6,930 nucleotides of DNA from the NCBI RefSeq assembly GCF_001553005.1, contig NZ_KQ959902.1, forward strand, positions 1-6,930. Reading direction: 5' to 3'. The translations under genes and the position numbers were made by a program. This DNA comes from Gemelliphila asaccharolytica. GTDB taxonomy: Bacteria > Bacillota > Bacilli > Staphylococcales > Gemellaceae. Numbering within the stretch: the first letter of the stretch is position 1; the number at the start of each line of letters is the position of its first letter. Below the pieces are notes generated by a model. That model searched no databases. It was not told where the DNA came from and was given only the letters and a program-made list of their open reading frames with translations. Below, in pieces: positions 5,969 to 6,930 of the stretch.

Positions 5969-6253
5969 CTAAAATGGTGCCACCTTGAAAACTATAGCAT
6001 AGACGATTCTTTCTATAAATCCTAAAGCCATAAAAGCTAATATTGGCGAGAAATCTATCATTGCTACTGGCGGAATAATTTTTCTAAATAATTTTAAATA
6101 GGGTTCACAAATATCTATCAAGAATTTCATTATAAAATTTTCTCTTGAAATAGGAAACCAGCTTGAAAAAATATAAACTAGCAAGGCTCCTTCGTAAAAT
6201 CTAAAAATGTAACTTATTACTCTATATAACCAAATATAAAAATGTACGTCCAA
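5969..6253 (-). CDS. ylmG: YlmG/YggT family membrane protein
   Basis: This small integral membrane protein has two predicted membrane segments: YRVISYIFRFYEGALLVYIF with the family motif SSWFP, and SPILAFMALGFIERIVYAI preceded by IDFSP. YggT/YlmG proteins are encoded beside sepF and ylmH in most Firmicutes and are linked to division or envelope placement; the exact activity is unknown. I place the start at TTG (6253-6251), one base after the sepF stop and 9 bases after a good AAGGAG, giving 94 residues. The upstream ATG at 6289 would overlap sepF by 35 bases, has only GGAG at 3-base spacing and adds a polar tail not needed by the fold. Confidence 0.88.
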   Translation of the reverse strand: MDVHFYIWLYRVISYIFRFYEGALLVYIFSSWFPISRENFIMKFLIDICEPYLKLFRKIIPPVAMIDFSPILAFMALGFIERIVYAIVFKVAPF

Positions 6254-6254
6254 A

Positions 6255-6635
6255 TTAATATTCTCCTTCTGAAAATTCTCCTGAAACATTCACTCCGTTT
6301 GGCACACAAAGATAAATGTCCTCTCCGATTGTTTTTAATTGTGCATCAAGTGCATAAATTCCTCCGGAAATAAAATCAAGAAGTCTGTCACTTGTTTCTA
6401 AATCTAATTTTGTTAGGTTTAAAATTACTACTTTTTTCCCTTTTATGTCATCTACAATATCTTTACTATCTTCAAAAACTAATGGTTCTAATAATATGAC
6501 ATCACTTTTATTAGGTATTTTTTTCACTCCAACTGGTTCTTTTTTCACTTCGCTATATTCCTCTTTATTTTCTTCTATTTCTTCAATATCTTCTTCAGAT
6601 TCAAACATATTATTAAATTTTTTTAATAGACTCAT
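6255..6635 (-). CDS. sepF: SepF, cell division FtsZ anchor
   Basis: 126 residues, somewhat shorter than B. subtilis SepF (about 150). The N-terminal MSLLKKFNNMF is the amphipathic membrane-targeting helix, followed by an acidic linker (about 12-32). The SepF domain (about 44-120) contains DVILLEPLVFEDS, KKVVILNLTKLD, RLLDFISGGIYALDAQLKTIG and YLCVPNGV. SepF assembles into rings that bind the FtsZ C-terminus and shape the septum. The ATG has GAGG seven bases upstream. It heads the sepF-ylmG-ylmH operon, but the usual ylmD/ylmE genes are not upstream here. Confidence 0.95.
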   Translation of the reverse strand: MSLLKKFNNMFESEEDIEEIEENKEEYSEVKKEPVGVKKIPNKSDVILLEPLVFEDSKDIVDDIKGKKVVILNLTKLDLETSDRLLDFISGGIYALDAQLKTIGEDIYLCVPNGVNVSGEFSEGEY

Positions 6636-6665
6636 TTTTTTACCTCAAAATTTATATATCAATTT

Positions 6666-6674
6666 ATTATATCA
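6666..6674 (-). promoter_or_regulatory. Extended -10 promoter of sepF-ylmG-ylmH
   Basis: Minus strand TGATATAAT gives a perfect -10 with the TGN extension, about 30 bases before the sepF ATG. No good -35 lies at the usual distance, as is common for extended -10 promoters. This would drive the division operon independently of anything upstream. Confidence 0.6.
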
Positions 6675-6711
6675 TAATCTATGCTAAAATACATAAATAA
6701 TTATATATCTC

Positions 6712-6789
6712 TTATTTTTCTGCACTGAAATGCAAAAGCTTTTTCCACTCTACTTTTTCATTTTTGATAAGTTCTTCTATTTTGCTCAT
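6712..6789 (-). pseudogene. 25-residue ORF resembling the N-terminus of a type I restriction specificity subunit (HsdS)
   Basis: ATG to TAA encodes a 25-residue peptide, MSKIEELIKNEKVEWKKL followed by LHFSAEK. GGAGAA lies five bases before the ATG. The first 18 residues resemble the start of HsdS proteins (MSKIxELI...VEWKKLGEV), after which the similarity stops. I read it as a decayed hsdS 5' end stranded between an IS end and the sepF promoter. A functional micropeptide or chance similarity cannot be excluded. Confidence 0.35.
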
Positions 6790-6808
6790 TGATTTTCTCC
6801 GTTTTGTC

Positions 6809-6864
6809 AAATAGCTTTTTTTTGATTATTGTATCATAAATGAAAAGAGACGTATTAGCTATTT
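6809..6864. repeat. Short inverted repeat around a possible promoter
   Basis: AAATAGCT (6809-6816) and AGCTATTT (6857-6864) are perfect 8-bp arms separated by 40 bases. The interval holds a possible minus-strand extended -10, TGATACAAT (6836-6828), for the small ORF. It could be an operator or a chance AT-rich match. Confidence 0.3.
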
Positions 6865-6908
6865 AAACATTTTCTTTATAAATAAAAAAACTGGCTCTTT
6901 TTTTGATA

Positions 6909-6930
6909 TGTACCCTCTTTACTGGACAAA
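6909..6930 (+). mobile_element. Probable IS3-family (IS150-like) terminal inverted repeat at the window edge
   Basis: The final bases TGTACCCTCTTTACTGGACA begin with TG and resemble the IS150-group inverted repeat (TGTAC...CCC...TTGGAC). Only the tip is in view, so no transposase can be checked. The other end would lie beyond the right edge. Confidence 0.35.

Noticed and set aside
6445..6687. Plus-strand Ser-rich ORF of 80 codons
   Set aside because: Shadow of the acidic linker region of sepF; no domain or start signal.
6884..6904. A7-CTGGCTC-T7 hairpin as a terminator
   Set aside because: The stem is only seven A-T pairs, too weak to call a terminator.
1..6930. CRISPR array, tRNA or rRNA genes
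   Set aside because: No regularly spaced palindromic repeats, no cloverleaf-like sequence and no rRNA-like conserved segments were seen on either strand.

Overview
The window comes from a very AT-rich, low-GC Firmicute. The sepF-ylmG-ylmH block, AAGGAG-type ribosome binding sites, a TTG start and a NEAT protein with a choline-binding-type repeat fit the Bacilli. Gemella is my best guess from this gene combination, but it is not proven. Every supported gene lies on the minus strand, so the text below reads from high to low coordinates.

Right edge (6930 to 6640): probable terminal inverted repeat of an IS3-family (IS150-like) element at the edge, then a 25-codon ORF resembling the start of a type I restriction specificity subunit (hsdS), then an extended -10 promoter. 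Core block (6635 to 5204): sepF, ylmG (probably starting at TTG directly after the sepF stop) and ylmH, a compact cell-division/ylm operon. The usual neighbours ylmE (upstream) and divIVA (downstream) are missing, so both flanks have been remodelled.

Defence/addiction region (5203 to 3899): two complete type II toxin-antitoxin operons in tandem, YefM-YoeB type and RHH-RelE/ParE type. Each has its own consensus promoter and a likely autoregulatory operator. The YefM-YoeB module is bracketed by a 47-bp direct repeat. One copy is the real 3' end of ylmH. The other is an orphan ylmH end differing at two positions, both synonymous. This is the strongest structural observation here: it looks like cassette insertion at the ylmH 3' end.

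Mobile-element scar (about 3880 to 3559): the C-terminal piece of an IS200/IS605-type TnpB (zinc finger and DRDIN motif) followed by an apparently preserved right end/omega-RNA region. It abuts a perfect 12-bp rho-independent terminator that closes the leftward transcription units.

Left half (3321 to 1, running off the edge): a secreted protein of at least 1107 residues with a signal peptide, two NEAT-like domains, about eight helical GA/FIVAR-like repeats, a Pro-Thr linker and the first choline-binding-type repeat. A near-perfect Fur box lies between its promoter region and its start codon, so it is probably an iron-repressed haem/host-protein-binding surface factor. Neither NEAT-like domain shows the usual YxxxY haem motif.
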